From contig NZ_FTMZ01000003.1 of the NCBI RefSeq assembly GCF_900156335.1, positions 65,950-129,949 of the forward strand: 64,000 nucleotides of DNA, in the 5' to 3' direction. The stretch comes from Sphaerotilus natans (GTDB lineage Bacteria; Pseudomonadota; Gammaproteobacteria; Burkholderiales; Burkholderiaceae_C). Of this stretch, positions 9,201 to 17,095 are shown in pieces. Each line of letters begins with the position of its first letter. Position 1 is the first letter of the stretch. The translations under genes were made by a program, and so were the position numbers. Below the pieces are notes generated by a model. The model made no database searches and had not been told where the DNA came from. It saw only the letters and a program-made list of their open reading frames with translations.

Positions 9201-10365
9201 CGCCGCCGTCGCGGTAGTAGCCGTCGTTCAGATAGCCGAAGGCCGAGTAGCGCAGCTTCGAGGCGTACTTCTGCATCAGGCCTTCAGGCTTGTAGATGGG
9301 GCTGGCGGTGGTGCCGTACTTCGTGCAGTTGCTCTCCAGTCCGACCAGCGGATCGCAGACCTTGGGCTGGATGTAGATCCGGTAGGGCGTGCGGCTGGCG
9401 ATCGTGCCGCCCAGGCCGGACTGGTTGCTGTAGTCGACGGTCGCGGCCAGCGGGGCGCTGCAGCTGTTGTAGACCGATCCGCCGGTCGAATGGGTCAGCG
9501 CCGCGCCCGAGCAGGTGGTGACGCTGCTCTGGGTGTTGGTGCAGACATGGGTGTAGCTGGCGCCGCCGTTGCTGGTGCTGCGGCTGCAGCTCAGCGTGGT
9601 CTGCGGTGTGGTGGTGTTGACCGAGCAGGAATTGCCCGTGGCTGCGATTCGGCAGTAGGGCGAGGAGGCGCCGGTGCCGCACCAGACATCGGTGGTGCGG
9701 TCGGCGTTCAGGCCAAAGGTGCATTCCAGCGGCGCGTCGGTGCTGACCGTCATCGCCACGCCGTGGCCGTTGATCGCGGTGACGACCGCGGCCGAGGTGA
9801 AGGGCGTGGCGCCGCTGACGCTGGCCACAGTGGGCGTGACCTTGTCGGGGAAGTAGCCCCAGCCGGGATGGCGGGTCTTCTGCAGGATGGTCTGCGTGCT
9901 GGTGTCGACCTTGCGCGTGCCGCCGGTCATGGCCCAGCGGAAGGCGTCGAGCGTCTGGGTCGAGGCCCAGTTCAGCCAGTTGCCGCTCCACAGCGGCAGC
10001 AGCGCGGTCGAGACGCAGGTGCGGGTGCTCGTCAGGCTGTGGGGGGCGAAGTGGCTGTCGGCCGGTGTCGTCGCGTTGTGGATGTAGCGGTAGCACTTGC
10101 CCGGATCGAAGTAGCCGATGTAGCTGGTGGCGCTGCTGTAGGCGCTGGTGTTCAGATAGGCCGGCGTGCTGGCGGTCGGCCACTCGACCGACAGCGCCAG
10201 CAGCAGGTTGCCCGGCACGCTGGTCGAGGAGAACAGCGGCGCGTCGGCCAGATCGATGGCGCGTGCGGGTGCGGGGGCGAGCAGCAGGGCCAGCATCTGC
10301 AGCGGCGCGAGCAGGGCCGGTGCGATGCGGCGCCACCAGCGCGGGAATCGTTCGGCGGACATCAT
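6289..10365 (-). CDS. pilY1: Type IV pilus tip adhesin / biogenesis protein PilY1 (copy 1)
   Basis: The 1358-residue product has a signal peptide ending near ARA at residue 36. A long Thr/Ser/Cys-rich N-terminal region follows. The C-terminal PilY1 beta-propeller begins near residue 840 with [13 protein letters not shown], then [16 protein letters not shown] and LYAGDLQGNLWRID. PilY1 sits at the pilus tip with the minor pilins and controls pilus extension, adhesion and surface sensing. The region homologous to the Pseudomonas calcium loop, just before LYAGDLQG, reads DLTDYTATA and lacks the expected run of acidic residues. A good ribosome site (CGGAGCC) precedes the ATG at 10365; ATG 10362 is an alternative. 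It lies 56 bp after pilX. Confidence 0.92.
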   Translation of the reverse strand: MMSAERFPRWWRRIAPALLAPLQMLALLLAPAPARAIDLADAPLFSSTSVPGNLLLALSVEWPTASTPAYLNTSAYSSATSYIGYFDPGKCYRYIHNATTPADSHFAPHSLTSTRTCVSTALLPLWSGNWLNWASTQTLDAFRWAMTGGTRKVDTSTQTILQKTRHPGWGYFPDKVTPTVASVSGATPFTSAAVVTAINGHGVAMTVSTDAPLECTFGLNADRTTDVWCGTGASSPYCRIAATGNSCSVNTTTPQTTLSCSRSTSNGGASYTHVCTNTQSSVTTCSGAALTHSTGGSVYNSCSAPLAATVDYSNQSGLGGTIASRTPYRIYIQPKVCDPLVGLESNCTKYGTTASPIYKPEGLMQKYASKLRYSAFGYLNDGYYRDGGVMRARMKYIGPTQPVPGSSAIGNSVAEWDGSTGIMLANPDTADTSDTIAFAQAQTGLTPTLQHSGVMNYLNRFGSATGVYKSYDPLGELYYAGLRYYRKLGPVASYSSLSGIGTTAALNNVIDGFPVITRWDDPIVYSCQKNFIIGIGDVNTWNDANLQGSTIRTSAEPSMPTEVAADTAIDVKKATDMVGQLEGIANLGSYSSGRNNSYFIAGLAYHAHTNDLRSDLSGAQTINTFWVDVLENQYYLPRNQFWLAAKYGGFEVPGGFQPYASTNSSTTIPQSAWYTNTDTVGANLRPDNYYTGGLAAQMVSGLTKAFAKIAQQASAATSTAFASTSLNEAASGNASYAASYDPSTWTGTLLGLSVSYASDGTPSSTEVWNARTRLASTLPTNRRIVTCCTATGAALPFRSASLSAAALSPRTHYASFAAVPGVEATAQSAANFLDYLRGDRTREQSAGGVYRSRSAVLGDIVNSKVNAVGAPSAPYFDASNPGYNTFRRSLSGRRTVVYVGANDGMMHAFDGSLSGTTAGSELFAYVPSFVYGDSSTAATRGLAALGNPSYEHRPYVDATPLAFDVDFARVGGAKPAASTSDWRTVLIGGLGSGGRGYYAIDVTQPDSWTSEETMAGKVLWEYTDASLGYGHGDARVVKTAKYGWTVVIASGYNTPDGSASIHLLNPKTGALYEKITLSGSTLAAPYDVAHVTAFIPDLTDYTATALYAGDLQGNLWRIDVSRANGSYPAALKFARLTDAAGTGQPVTTPVRVMIEPNSGKRYLLVGTGRLLADSDIASTQTQSFYALIDGTASAMYTDSTLPSGVSWPVTRAKLAANTDLLVGIGSAPTQPMGWYVDLGSGSGGIAERVTIAPTVTQGLVGVALNLPGGDACSPSGSSRVLAVSFADGKSMLTDSSGNAVALSAASDGLASDISFKNIGGKVRLVAGRSGGGVSNQPGTFGRGGTLRRLNWREVPMQQ

Positions 10366-10390
10366 GGGGGGCTCCGGAAAGGGCGGGTAG

Positions 10391-10431
10391 GTCAGCGGTT
10401 CAGCGGTGTTCAGCGTGTCATTCAGCGCGTC
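10391..10431 (-). repeat. Short imperfect tandem repeats of TTCAGCG around the pilX stop
   Basis: TCAGCGG or TTCAGCG occurs four times in 41 bases, reading CGCTGAA on the coding strand. One copy contains the pilX stop codon (10422-10424). The array gives stop codons in more than one frame between pilX and pilY1. Confidence 0.6.
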
Positions 10432-11015
10432 AGGGTAGTCTGGAAGAAGGCCTGGGTGCCGCGCGGGCCGGTGGCGCGCACGCTCACCCGCAGCACCGGC
10501 CGCACCTCGGACTTGACCAGGCGGTAGCGGTCATCGGCGGCGCTGTCGAGCAGGCTGCTGTCGATCGCGCAGGCGGTGGCCAGCACCTCGCCCTCGGCCA
10601 GGCAGAGCCGGTCGATGACCCAGCGCACCGTCACGCCGCTGGCGCTGTCGACCAGATCGGCGCCGGTCATGCCGGCCGCGGCGAAGGCCGCGTCGCTCAG
10701 CAGCAGCGTCGGAATGCCCTGGGCATTGCTGGCCAGACGGCGGGCGGAGTAGTTGGCCGAACCCAGCGAGCTTTGCCGGGCCGCCTCGGTCGACAGCGCG
10801 CCGCTGGCCAGCAGCAGCCGCGCCTGCGCGAAGCCGCGCTCGGCCTGGTTGATCAGGTCGCGGCGCTGGCCGTACTGGCCGGCCTGCAGCAGCCCGACAT
10901 CCAGCGCGCGGATCAGCGACAGCGCGCCCGCCAGCATCACCGCCAGCGCGATCAGCGTGAACAGCAGCGCCAGGCCCCGCATGCGGCGGCCAGGAAGACG
11001 GGGGCGGGCCTTCAT
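10422..11015 (-). CDS. pilX: Minor pilin assembly protein PilX (copy 1)
   Basis: The 197-residue product has a short basic leader ending RRMRG (residue 14) and one hydrophobic helix, LALLFTLIALAVMLAGALSL. There is no Glu at position 5 of the mature helix, a deviation from other pilins that is also seen in copy 2 here. The body is an Ala/Leu-rich helical region like PilX/GspK-type proteins. Its start ATG overlaps the pilW stop by 4 bases (11012-11015), and it sits between pilW and pilY1 as in the P. aeruginosa order. The assignment rests on position and the N-terminal helix; sequence identity to characterised PilX is low. Confidence 0.85.
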   Translation of the reverse strand: MKARPRLPGRRMRGLALLFTLIALAVMLAGALSLIRALDVGLLQAGQYGQRRDLINQAERGFAQARLLLASGALSTEAARQSSLGSANYSARRLASNAQGIPTLLLSDAAFAAAGMTGADLVDSASGVTVRWVIDRLCLAEGEVLATACAIDSSLLDSAADDRYRLVKSEVRPVLRVSVRATGPRGTQAFFQTTLTR

Positions 11016-12223
11016 GGCAGCATCAGCAGGTTGCGCATCGGCACGGTGATCTCCAGCGTGCGGTAGCGGAAGAGCCGCTCGGCCTTCGTCAGCGAGAGCG
11101 TCTGGCTCAGGCTGCCGCCCAGATCGGCGAACAGGGTCAGCGTGGCGTCGGTGGGCGGCTTCTTCTCGTCGGCATCCGGGTCGGGGCGGGCCGAGCGCAT
11201 CACCAGGCCGACACGCATCGCCACGATGGTGCGCAGTCGTGCGTTGGCGGCGGCCGAGCCGTCCATCAGCGTGGCGATGGCGTAGTCGCCGCTGGCGGTG
11301 GTCCAGCGGTCGAGCACCCGGTCGCCATCGGTGTCGATGCCGTAGCGCGCGTGCAGCGCGAACACGCCGTCGGCCAGGGCCTGCAGCGCCGGCGTGCTGG
11401 CCTGCAGCAGGTCGTAGGTGGCCAGCAGTCCGCCGTCGCCGACGCCGACGAGCAGCATCAGCGGCGGATTGCCGTTGCCGACATGGCCGATCGCATGCGC
11501 GGTGGCCGAGGTGGAGAAGCTGGTCAGCGCTGCGCTGTCGACGGTGGCCGCGTAGTAGGTGCCGGCCAGCGGCACGCTGCCGCGCCCGGCGCTGGCGTCG
11601 AAGCTGGCGGAGACCTCGCTGATCAGGCAGGGTGCGGTGCCGGTGGCCGCCGGCTGGCGGTCGCCGATCAGCAGCATCTCGCCGCTGCTCAGGCCCACGG
11701 TGCTGTCGAGGTTCAGGGTGGTGGCGCTGGCATCGCCGGCAAAGCCCATCGGCATTTCCGACTGGCCGCTCTGGCCGCTCATCAGGATCAGCACGTCGGA
11801 GGCGCGCCCGCTGAGGTCGGGCGTGGTCTGGCCGGCGGCGATCAGCGCCGGTGCGAGCCGGAACACGCCGCTGCTGCCGGTGCTGACCGCGGCGAAGGGC
11901 GCCGGCAGCGGCGAGCCCGACGGCCGCGGCAGGATCTGGGTGCCCGATCGCACCGCATGCAGCCGGCAGCCGAACAGGTGCGAGGCCGACTGCGCATAGC
12001 CCGAGCCGGCGCTGCGCAGCATCCGGTCGAGCTGCGACATCGCATGTGCGCCGACCTGCAGGGTGTCGCCGCCGTCGAGCGTGCGCCGACGGCTGGTCTC
12101 GCTGGCGCCCAGCACGCCGACCACCGCCAGCGTGATGAAGGCGCCGATCAGCAGCGCCACCAGCAGCTCGACCAGCGTCAGGCCGGCCTGATGCCCGTGT
12201 TGATGCCCGTATCTCGGCCTCAT
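11012..12223 (-). CDS. pilW: Minor pilin PilW (copy 1)
   Basis: The 403-residue product has the class III prepilin signature HQAG|LTLVELLVALLIGAF: PilD cleavage after Gly14 and Glu5 of the mature protein. The usual aromatic first residue is Leu. A large C-terminal globular domain with few cysteines follows. Its length is in the PilW range. The start overlaps the pilV stop by 4 bases (12220-12223) and its stop overlaps pilX, so translation is coupled across pilV-pilW-pilX. Confidence 0.9.
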   Translation of the reverse strand: MRPRYGHQHGHQAGLTLVELLVALLIGAFITLAVVGVLGASETSRRRTLDGGDTLQVGAHAMSQLDRMLRSAGSGYAQSASHLFGCRLHAVRSGTQILPRPSGSPLPAPFAAVSTGSSGVFRLAPALIAAGQTTPDLSGRASDVLILMSGQSGQSEMPMGFAGDASATTLNLDSTVGLSSGEMLLIGDRQPAATGTAPCLISEVSASFDASAGRGSVPLAGTYYAATVDSAALTSFSTSATAHAIGHVGNGNPPLMLLVGVGDGGLLATYDLLQASTPALQALADGVFALHARYGIDTDGDRVLDRWTTASGDYAIATLMDGSAAANARLRTIVAMRVGLVMRSARPDPDADEKKPPTDATLTLFADLGGSLSQTLSLTKAERLFRYRTLEITVPMRNLLMLP

Positions 12224-12648
12224 GGCAGCACCACCCGTGTCTGGTACTGGTGGCTGCCCAGCGCCGCATCGCGCGAGGGCGGCCGCCAGCGCACGGTGAT
12301 GGTGACGCCGCCGCCGCTGTCGGGCGTGCCGACCGTGCCGGTCGCATTGGGCAGGCCGTGGGTGGCGCTGTCCTGCACCTGGGCCTGCCAGGTGGCGATC
12401 ACGCTGGCCGGCAGGCTGACGCTGCCGCGCAGCCACATCTCGCTGCCGAGGCGCTCGGCCAGCAGCGCCGCGCGCAGCCGGTCCTCGGCGTCGACCGCAT
12501 GCTGCAGCGCCCGGCCATGCAGCGCGGCCAGCCCGAGCACGCCGATCGACAGCACCAGCAGCGCCACCAGCACCTCGATCAGCGACACGCCCCGGGCCGG
12601 ACGCCGCCATCTCGTGCCGGGGCGAGGGGAGGGGGTCGCGGAAGACAT
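12220..12648 (-). CDS. pilV: Minor pilin PilV (copy 1)
   Basis: The 142-residue product has the prepilin motif RPARG|VSLIEVLVALLVLSIG, with cleavage after Gly20 and Glu5 retained, then the HGRALQ region typical of PilV. The ATG at 12648 is fixed by a strong ribosome site AAGGAG 8 bases upstream. An in-frame open stretch reaches further upstream but overlaps the end of fimT and lacks such a site. It lies 22 bp after fimT and is coupled to pilW by a 4-base overlap. Confidence 0.9.
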   Translation of the reverse strand: MSSATPSPRPGTRWRRPARGVSLIEVLVALLVLSIGVLGLAALHGRALQHAVDAEDRLRAALLAERLGSEMWLRGSVSLPASVIATWQAQVQDSATHGLPNATGTVGTPDSGGGVTITVRWRPPSRDAALGSHQYQTRVVLP

Positions 12649-12670
12649 CGTCCTGCTCCTTCCGGTCGGC

Positions 12671-13294
12671 TCAGCAGCCGTCGGTCTGGCCGGCCGCCAG
12701 GGAGCGCGCCGGGTCGCAGACGCGCACCCGCCCGCCGGCGAAGACATGCACCTCGAGCGGTCGATCGGCGCCGGCGGCGCTGGCGCGGTAGACGATCGGG
12801 CTGTCCAGCGCGGTCGGCGCGCTGCAGTTCGCGCCCAGCCCGGTGCTGCTGCTGCTGACCGGCCGGCCGATCATGTTGAAGCACACGAGGGCCGGGCCGC
12901 TCAGCGTGACCTGCTCCTGCCGGGCCTGCGAGCTGCCCAGGATGAAGAGCGTGCTGTCGCCGGTCGCCTCGCCGGCCAGGCGGGGCAGGGCCTGCGCGAA
13001 CCAGGCGCTGCCATCCGCGCCAGGCGCGGCGCCGAGGTCGGGCACGCCGGCAGTCAGCGCGAACACCGTCAGCCGGTTGCGCCGCAGCGCTTCGGCCTGG
13101 GTCAGGCGCAGGTCGTTGCCGATCCGCTCGGCCACGCCGCGTACCCGTGCATTGGCCGCCCAGGTGGCCAGCGGCGGGGTGGCGGCCAGCAGCAGCAGCG
13201 CCAGCACGCCCAGCGTCACCAGCAGCTCCACCAGCGTGAAGCCGCCGGGCCGGGCGGGCCCGCGTCGGTGCGCGGAGGGCTCAGGCTTCAGCAT
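12671..13294 (-). CDS. fimT: Minor pseudopilin FimT/FimU (GspH family, copy 1)
   Basis: The 207-residue product has PGG|FTLVELLVTLGVLALL (cleavage after Gly18, Glu5 present). It then carries the GspH/FimT hallmark: NARVRGVAERIGNDLRLTQAEALRRN, followed by a beta-rich tail with a C-terminal cysteine pair. FimT/FimU joins the priming complex at the pilus tip and in some species binds DNA for uptake. The start overlaps the end of pilE by 7 bases. Confidence 0.9.
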   Translation of the reverse strand: MLKPEPSAHRRGPARPGGFTLVELLVTLGVLALLLLAATPPLATWAANARVRGVAERIGNDLRLTQAEALRRNRLTVFALTAGVPDLGAAPGADGSAWFAQALPRLAGEATGDSTLFILGSSQARQEQVTLSGPALVCFNMIGRPVSSSSTGLGANCSAPTALDSPIVYRASAAGADRPLEVHVFAGGRVRVCDPARSLAAGQTDGC

Positions 13295-13743
13295 GTTCTC
13301 CCGGCGCGCAGGATCCAGCAGCCCGCGGGGGCCGTGCCCCAGTCGGCCGGCAGCGCGGTGCTGCGCTCGCGGCCGTTCTGGTCGAGGGTGTAGGCGAAGC
13401 CGGCGGTCGGGCCGCTGCCGGTGGCGGTGAGGGTGTAGCTCGAGGCGCTGGGCGCGCTGGCGCAGGCCACCGTGAAGCTGGCGACCGTGCGGCTCTCGGT
13501 GCAGGGGCCGCCGGCGTAGCTGCCGTTGCTGAGGAAATGCTGCTCCATCGCCGCACGCGCCTCGGACAGCGCCCGGGTGGCCTGGGCCACCTCGCCGCGC
13601 TGCACATGGCGGCGGTAGCTCGGGTAGGCGAAGGCCGCGAGGATGCCGATCACGGTGATGACGATCATCAGCTCCACCAGGGTGAAGCCGCGCGGCACCC
13701 CCTCGGGCGCATCGGGACGGGAAGGAACAGGGCTCACGATCAC
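13288..13743 (-). CDS. pilE: Type IV minor pilin PilE (copy 1)
   Basis: The 151-residue product has VPRG|FTLVELMIVITVIGILAAFAYPSYR, the textbook type IVa prepilin N-terminus (cleavage after Gly19). Cysteines near residues 80, 95, 142 and 151 suggest C-terminal disulfides. Two GTG starts are possible, 13743 and 13737; the GGAG at about 13749 is better spaced for the second. It is the first gene of the leftward operon, unlike P. aeruginosa where pilE is last. A candidate promoter lies just upstream. Confidence 0.88.
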   Translation of the reverse strand: MIVSPVPSRPDAPEGVPRGFTLVELMIVITVIGILAAFAYPSYRRHVQRGEVAQATRALSEARAAMEQHFLSNGSYAGGPCTESRTVASFTVACASAPSASSYTLTATGSGPTAGFAYTLDQNGRERSTALPADWGTAPAGCWILRAGRTC

Positions 13744-13783
13744 GGCTCTCCGGGCAGGCTGCGAGCGCGGGGCTCGTCCCGGG

Positions 13784-13811
13784 TTTGCGGCTGTCCGGGC
13801 TCCGAACTTGA
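13784..13811 (-). promoter_or_regulatory. Candidate sigma-28 (FliA)-like promoter for the minor-pilin operon
   Basis: On the minus strand TCAAGTTC (13811-13804), 12 bases, then GCCGCAAA (13791-13784) resembles flagellar sigma-28 promoters (TAAAGTTT or TCAAGTT, 11-12 bases, GCCGATAA). It matches 6 of 8 bases in each half and would start transcription about 33 bases before the pilE GTG. This was found by eye, and short motifs arise by chance. Confidence 0.3.
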
Positions 13812-13923
13812 GCGGAAGGAAACGCCTGCGTGCCGCGCTTATCCCGGCGGTGCCCGCCCGGCGTGGCGCTTAGCCTCGGGCCGTTTTCTCGTCGTCTTGT
13901 TTGTCTTCAGCGGAGCCTCCTGG

Positions 13924-14661
13924 ATGAACCCGAAGCCCCCCCGCGGGCGCTGGCTGCATGGCTGGCGCTGGCTCGCGCTGGCCGTCGCGGCCCAGCCCTG
14001 GGTGCTGTGCGCGCAGCCCGCGCCCACAGGCGCGCGGGTGCTGTCGAGCGGTGGCGATGGGCCAGGGGCCTCGGTCGCGCTGGGCGGATCGATGGGCGAG
14101 CAGGTGGTGCTGATCATCGACGGCCGCACCCGGGTGGTCCGGGTGGGCGAGACGGTCGACGGCATGGTGGTGCGCCGCGCGCCCGGCGGTGCGCTGCTGC
14201 TGGAGACCGGCCCGGGCCAGGCACTGCAGCGGCTGGGCAGCACGCCGGTGCGGGTGGGCGGCGCGCCCGTGCGCGGCACACTGACGCCAGAGCGGCTGGT
14301 GCTGCAGGCCGGCGGCGACCGGCTCTACCGCGGCGAGGGCGAGATCAACGGCCGCGCGATCAGCGGCGTGGTCGACACCGGTGCCAGCGTGATGGTGGTG
14401 CCGGCGGCGCAGGCGCGCCGGCTCGGTCTGCCGGAGCGTGGCGGCCTTGAGGTCGATGTGCAGACCGCCGCCGGACGCAGCGTCGGGCGGCGGGTGAAGA
14501 TCGAGCGCGTGCGGCTCGGGCCGCTGGAGGCCCGCGATGTCGACGCGGTCGTCATCGATGTCGATCTGCCCTATGTGCTGTACGGCAACAGCTTCCTGCA
14601 GGACTTTCACCTGCAGTGGGGGCAGGGGCGGCTGACGCTGTCGGTGGCGCCGCCGCCCTGA
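13924..14661 (+). CDS. Retropepsin-like aspartic protease (TIGR02281-type)
   Basis: The 245-residue product has a signal peptide (LALAVAAQPWVLCAQ, ending near residue 32). An N-terminal beta-rich region contains VVLIIDGRTRVVRVGETVDG. The retropepsin domain starts near residue 130 with the catalytic VVDTGASVMVVPA, flap region ARRLGLPE, and a late VLYGNSFLQDF. Bacterial members of this family act as dimers in the periplasm; substrates are unknown. The ATG at 13924 follows GGAG with 8-base spacing. It is divergent from the pilin operon and convergent with phoX. Confidence 0.82.
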   Translation: MNPKPPRGRWLHGWRWLALAVAAQPWVLCAQPAPTGARVLSSGGDGPGASVALGGSMGEQVVLIIDGRTRVVRVGETVDGMVVRRAPGGALLLETGPGQALQRLGSTPVRVGGAPVRGTLTPERLVLQAGGDRLYRGEGEINGRAISGVVDTGASVMVVPAAQARRLGLPERGGLEVDVQTAAGRSVGRRVKIERVRLGPLEARDVDAVVIDVDLPYVLYGNSFLQDFHLQWGQGRLTLSVAPPP

Positions 14662-14688
14662 GACCAGGCCTGAGACCAGGCCTGAGGT
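14656..14688 (+). repeat. Tandem 12-bp repeat spanning a stop codon
   Basis: CTGAGACCAGGC is repeated directly after the coding end: one copy includes the protease stop TGA (14659-14661), the second follows at once, and a third partial copy CTGAGGTC comes next. The interval separates two convergent genes and contains AGGCCT palindromes. Confidence 0.6.
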
Positions 14689-14691
14689 CGA

Positions 14692-16926
14692 TCAGCTGCC
14701 GATGCGGCCGCCGTCGTTCTTGGTGATGACGATGGTGGCCGAGCGCGGGCGCTTGCCGGCGCCATAGCCGGCGTTCGACGGCCACTGGCTGGTGTACTTC
14801 GTCGGGTCGGCCACGTCGGCCATCTTCGTGCCTTCGCCCGGGTGCTGGATGTTGATGAACATCGTCTTGCCGTCCGGCGTCTCGGCCAGGCCGGTGATCT
14901 CGCAGTCCTTCGGGCCGACCAGGAAGCGCTTGAGCGTGTCGGCGGTCGGGGCCTTGCCGATGAAGGTGTCGACGCTCAGCGCGGTGCTGTGCGGCAGCGT
15001 CTTCTTCGCGCCGTCGCCGACGGTGCCGGGAATGCCCGCCAGCATCATGCAGTTGGTCACGTCGGTGTAGGCGCCGTCGTCGGTCTGGATCCAGCAGATG
15101 CCGGTGGACTTGCTGAACTTCAGGCCGTCCGGGCTGGAGAAGTCCTGGTCGGCGGTCAGGCTGGAGAGGTTGATCAGGCCGGTGTCGGCGTCGGCCTGGG
15201 CGCCGAACAGGTAGATGTCCCAGGTGAAGGTGGTGGCCGCGGCACTGCCGGCGGCTTCCTTCACGCGCAGGATGTGGCCGTTGGGGTTGCCCTGCTGTGC
15301 CGTCGTGCCCTTCATGTCGGTGTAGGCGCGCGGGTTGGCGCTGTCGGGCACGAGCTGGGTGCTGCTGCCGGCGGTCGGGCTGACGCGGCGGTTGCTGTTG
15401 TTGGTCAGCGTGAAGTAGATCTCGCCGCTGGTCGGGTGGGTGGCGCACCACTCCGGACGGTCCATCTTCGTGGCGCCCACCGCGTCGGCGGCCAGGCGGC
15501 AGTTGACGCGGATGTCGGCCTCGTCGGCGAAGGCGTAGGTGGTGTAGGTCGAGGGGATCGCGGCCTTGTTCAGCTCGATCCACTGGCCGGTGCCGTCGCT
15601 GGCGAACTTGGCGACATACAGCTTGCCGCTGTCGAGGTACTTCGCGCCGGTGGCCAGGCGGTCGGTGGGGTTGGCGTCGGCGGCTGCCCAGGCAGCGTCG
15701 GAGACGAACTTGTAGATGTACTCGTTGCGCGAGTCATCGCCCATGTAGACCGCGAGCTTCTCGCCGGCCTTCGGCAGCGAGAAGACGGCGCTCTCGTGCG
15801 CGAAGCGGCCCAGCGCGGTGCGCTTGACCAGGCGGCTGGTCGGCTTGTAGGGGTCCATCTCGACGATGTAGCCCATGCCGTTCATCTCGTTGCGGTAGTC
15901 GTCGCTGCCGTCGGTCGAGGTGCCGGTCTTGGCGTTGATCCAGCGGGCGTAGATGTCGGCGCTGCCGGCGGACTCCCAGCCGTGGCGCGAGGCGGCGCCT
16001 TCGGCGCGGCCGTAGCGCTTGAGCGCCACGACCGACTTGTCGTTGCCGCGGGCCAGGTCGTCACCGGCCGGGCGGGTGAAGTAGCCGAACCAGTTCTCTT
16101 CGCCGGTCAGGAAGCTGCCCCACGGCGTCTGGCCGGTGCCGCAGTTGTTCAGCGTGCCGCGGGTGCGGGTGCCGTCGACCGAGTACTTGGTCTTCAGCAG
16201 CGCATGGCCCTTGGCCGGACCGCCGATGTCGACTTCGGTCAGCGCGGTGACGCGGCGGTTGAAGCTCGAGTTCTGCACATAGGCCCAGGTGCTGCCGGTC
16301 TTCTTGACCTCGACCACCGCGACGCCGTGAATGGCGACTTCCTTGTCCACTTCCGAAGCCGGGCGAGGCAGCGTCTTGGTGCCGCCGTCGGTGTGCAGGA
16401 AGAAGGACGACAGCGTCTCGTCGGTGGTGGCCTCGTGGTTGATGGCGAGCAGGCCGCGATCGTTGGCGCTGGTCGAGGGCTGGCCGTCAGCCGACAGGCC
16501 GAACCATTCCATGCCGTCGTGGTGGTCGCCGCCGCGGTTGCCGTAGTCGGTGTCGGTGCCGTCGTTCTTGTAGGCGGCGGCCGAGGCGGTCAGCGGATCG
16601 CCCAGCGCGTAGACGACGGTGGCGCTGTAGCCGGCGGCCAGCGTCACCTGATCGGCCATGCCCTTGGGCACGGCGGTGAAGCCGAGCTTCGACAGCGCGC
16701 CGGCGTCCGGCGTGGTCGGCGCCGGGGTGTCGTCGTCGCCGCCGCCGCAGCCGGCCAGCGCGACGCTGCCGAACAGGGCGGTGGCCGCGGTGCCGACGCT
16801 GCCGCGCAGCAGGCCGCGACGGCTCAGACGCGCGTCCAGGACCGTGGCGAAATGCGGGTTGTCGCTGGTGTTGCTGTCCTCTTCGGCGCGAGCGGCGAGG
16901 TGGCTGAGGTCGACGGGCTTGTTCAT
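14692..16926 (-). CDS. phoX: PhoX-family alkaline phosphatase (DUF839), Tat-exported
   Basis: The 744-residue product has the Tat motif SRRGLLRG at residues 35-42. The hydrophobic segment ends in VALAGC60, which could be a lipobox. The DUF839/PhoX body contains WFGLSADGQP, AINHEATTDE, PWGSFLTGEENWFGYF, RFAHESAVF and GEIYFTLTNNSNR. PhoX enzymes use calcium and iron to hydrolyse phosphate esters outside the cytoplasm. ATG 16926 matches family length. An in-frame ATG at 17019 has a good GGGAGG site, but it would overlap the candidate Pho box, so I prefer the shorter form. It is convergent with the protease gene. Confidence 0.9.
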   Translation of the reverse strand: MNKPVDLSHLAARAEEDSNTSDNPHFATVLDARLSRRGLLRGSVGTAATALFGSVALAGCGGGDDDTPAPTTPDAGALSKLGFTAVPKGMADQVTLAAGYSATVVYALGDPLTASAAAYKNDGTDTDYGNRGGDHHDGMEWFGLSADGQPSTSANDRGLLAINHEATTDETLSSFFLHTDGGTKTLPRPASEVDKEVAIHGVAVVEVKKTGSTWAYVQNSSFNRRVTALTEVDIGGPAKGHALLKTKYSVDGTRTRGTLNNCGTGQTPWGSFLTGEENWFGYFTRPAGDDLARGNDKSVVALKRYGRAEGAASRHGWESAGSADIYARWINAKTGTSTDGSDDYRNEMNGMGYIVEMDPYKPTSRLVKRTALGRFAHESAVFSLPKAGEKLAVYMGDDSRNEYIYKFVSDAAWAAADANPTDRLATGAKYLDSGKLYVAKFASDGTGQWIELNKAAIPSTYTTYAFADEADIRVNCRLAADAVGATKMDRPEWCATHPTSGEIYFTLTNNSNRRVSPTAGSSTQLVPDSANPRAYTDMKGTTAQQGNPNGHILRVKEAAGSAAATTFTWDIYLFGAQADADTGLINLSSLTADQDFSSPDGLKFSKSTGICWIQTDDGAYTDVTNCMMLAGIPGTVGDGAKKTLPHSTALSVDTFIGKAPTADTLKRFLVGPKDCEITGLAETPDGKTMFINIQHPGEGTKMADVADPTKYTSQWPSNAGYGAGKRPRSATIVITKNDGGRIGS

Positions 16927-16986
16927 GGCGGAGGGTTGCTGTCGGGTGAAGAGAGGTAACGAACGGCGCGATGGTGTGCGGCTTGC

Positions 16987-17026
16987 GTGAAAAAACCGTG
17001 ACGGATTCACGACTGGCATGTGACGA
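16987..17026 (-). promoter_or_regulatory. Candidate Pho box upstream of phoX
   Basis: On the phoX strand four related heptamers start at exact 11-base intervals: TCGTCAC (17026-17020), CAGTCGT (17015-17009), CCGTCAC (17004-16998), TTTTCAC (16993-16987). The PhoB consensus is CTGTCAT repeated every 11 bases. Each unit matches it at 4 or 5 of 7 positions, and the core GTCA is best kept. The site lies 61-100 bases before ATG 16926. Confidence 0.5.
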
Positions 17027-17095
17027 CCTCCCGCCTGGACACCAGGGCTTCACCCGCGACAATCACCCTCCTTGTCCCTGCTGACCGATCCCGCC

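Noticed and set aside
6025-10527. A 1500-codon open frame on the plus strand opposite pilY1
   Set aside because: Its translation is Arg/Gly/Ala-rich and has no domains; it is the antisense shadow of a GC-rich gene whose third positions avoid stops.
16927-17019. A longer PhoX starting at ATG 17019 with a good ribosome site
   Set aside because: It would place the Tat motif about 70 residues from the start and overlap the candidate Pho box; kept only as an alternative.
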